Notes under the pieces: generated by a model
What the model was told of the DNA's origin: nothing
Database searches by the model: none
What the model saw: the letters and a program-made list of their open reading frames with translations, nothing else
Assembly: GCF_000247815.1 (NCBI RefSeq)
Contig: NC_021684.1
Coordinates: 6,211,814-6,275,813 of the forward strand
Origin: Ficedula albicollis
Taxonomy: Eukaryota; Chordata; Aves; Passeriformes; Muscicapidae
Direction of reading: 5' to 3'
DNA: 64,000 nucleotides
Made by a program: the position numbers and the translations under genes
In this document: piece by piece, positions 62,903 through 64,000 of the stretch
How positions within the stretch are numbered: position 1 is the stretch's first letter
Layout: each line of letters begins with the position of its first letter

Positions 62903-64000
62903 CACCAAAAAACCACACAACACACTTCTGCTCATATAAAACTGCAAAACCTCGTTTCCTGCCACAGTCCCGTATTGTAACAGATGGAGGAAAGGCGGGG
63001 GAAAGGGTTTTTTTTGGTTTTTTTTTTTTTTTTCCTCTTTCATTTTCCATATTATCCATGTGTTGGCAACACACTGCTGTCACAGAGTGGTGGAAAGTTC
63101 ATTTACGGGAAACCTTCCGAAACTGGAGCAGCTCATAAAACTTTTAATGCAGACCTGGTTAAAAAATAATGACATGAGACCTGAGCGTTTTTCAGTGAAG
63201 TTGGGGAATGCATTTTTGATCTATTTCTACACCTTGAGCAAATCACGATATTAACAACTATTTTAACCGTAGAAAAACTCACCTAAAAGGGCAGAGTAGG
63301 GATGAAGTGAGAGTTCAAGGAGTGCAAGTTCTTGGGTCCTGTGATCCAGGCAGGTCATGAGGGACCTGAACTACACTGCCTAAACCCTTTGCCCACCCTC
63401 ACCTTTGGGGCAGCTTCTTAGCAAGGCCTTTAGCCTGCACTGACCAAAATTAGAGCAGCTACAAGGCAGCCTGGGAGCTTTTGGGAATGAAAATGTCATT
63501 TTTTTTATTTTTGACTAGAGGCACAAGCTGAGGATGGTTTGGATGCTGGGGCAGAACCACAGGCACCCACGGGCTGAGGAGCCCTGCACTAAATTGCAAG
63601 CTGTGCCTCCAGTTGGTCACAGCCTGGGAAAAACCACTCATATCCGGATCCACGAAATTGCTTTGGCACCACAGCACTACTGCTTTGAAGGCTTCAAACA
63701 ACTTTTTCAGCTCTCAGAAAAATGGATGTGTTCCCTAGAATAAAGGGATGGCCCTATCCCATAGGGGAAGTGTGAGGATCTGTGGGTCCGAAGGGTCTGA
63801 GGAAACATTTGTCCAAGACACTCTTCTCTCTGAACAGCTCTGATCCACCAGGGCTTTCCTTTGCCCATCCTGTAGCCGTCCTATCCTGCTTTTTGTCCAG
63901 ATACCACAGAGCACAGAGTGTGGGATTAGCAATGAGAGTGTATTTGCCTATTTTGAGTGTGTAGATACACAGAGCAACTTGGAGGCTCTTGGACAAAGGC
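62903..64000. other. No gene seen; unique sequence to the window end
   Basis: A T-rich tract lies at about 63007-63033. No gene, RNA or transposon is recognised in the remaining kilobase. Frames are at most about 80 codons. Confidence 0.55.

Overview
The window looks like avian, most likely passerine, nuclear DNA that is intergenic or deep intronic. The organism call rests on repeats. Five fragments match the 3' end of the bird LINE CR1. Three solo LTRs and one LTR fragment match endogenous-retrovirus LTR families I know from songbird genomes. I recognise no protein-coding gene and no intact RNA gene. The many short open frames have no recognisable domains, and the longest ones are translations of simple repeats or homopolymers. 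The family names come from memory of bird repeats and were not searched. Layout: 1-12.5 kb is unique sequence with one perfect hairpin (985-1015) and a complete solo LTR (3183-3832, minus strand, 5-bp target duplication GGAGG). 12.5-18.8 kb has three two-copy tandem duplications (units 60, 123 and 67 bp) and two CR1 remnants. 18.8-27 kb is unique, with a small CpG-dense patch near 26.5 kb. 27.0-28.2 kb is a minisatellite with a very regular 33-bp unit built from GGAT/GGATGAT words. 28.2-37.9 kb is unique apart from an LTR 3' fragment ending at 34332 and a 199-bp tandem duplication. 37923-38863 is an uninterrupted run of 941 C. 38.9-49.8 kb holds two CR1 fragments, a (TA)n tract, a near-identical 470-bp tandem duplication carrying a tRNA-Ser-like pseudogene with a poly(A)-like end, and an 86-bp tandem duplication. 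51786-52410 is a second solo LTR (TSD GCTCT). 56141-58025 is a third solo LTR (TSD AATAC) interrupted by 1561 consecutive C. 59578-60626 is a compound array in which a 145-bp unit alternates with (CCAT)n blocks. 62620-62882 is a third pure C run (263), flanked by TTA(n)-type direct repeats. No set of genes works together here. The notable content is repeat biology. Three perfect poly-C runs lie within 25 kb, all with C on the plus strand, and one sits inside a retroviral LTR whose ends and target duplication are intact. They are either extreme homopolymer expansions or assembly artefacts, and the sequence alone cannot decide which. I found no convincing undescribed gene system.
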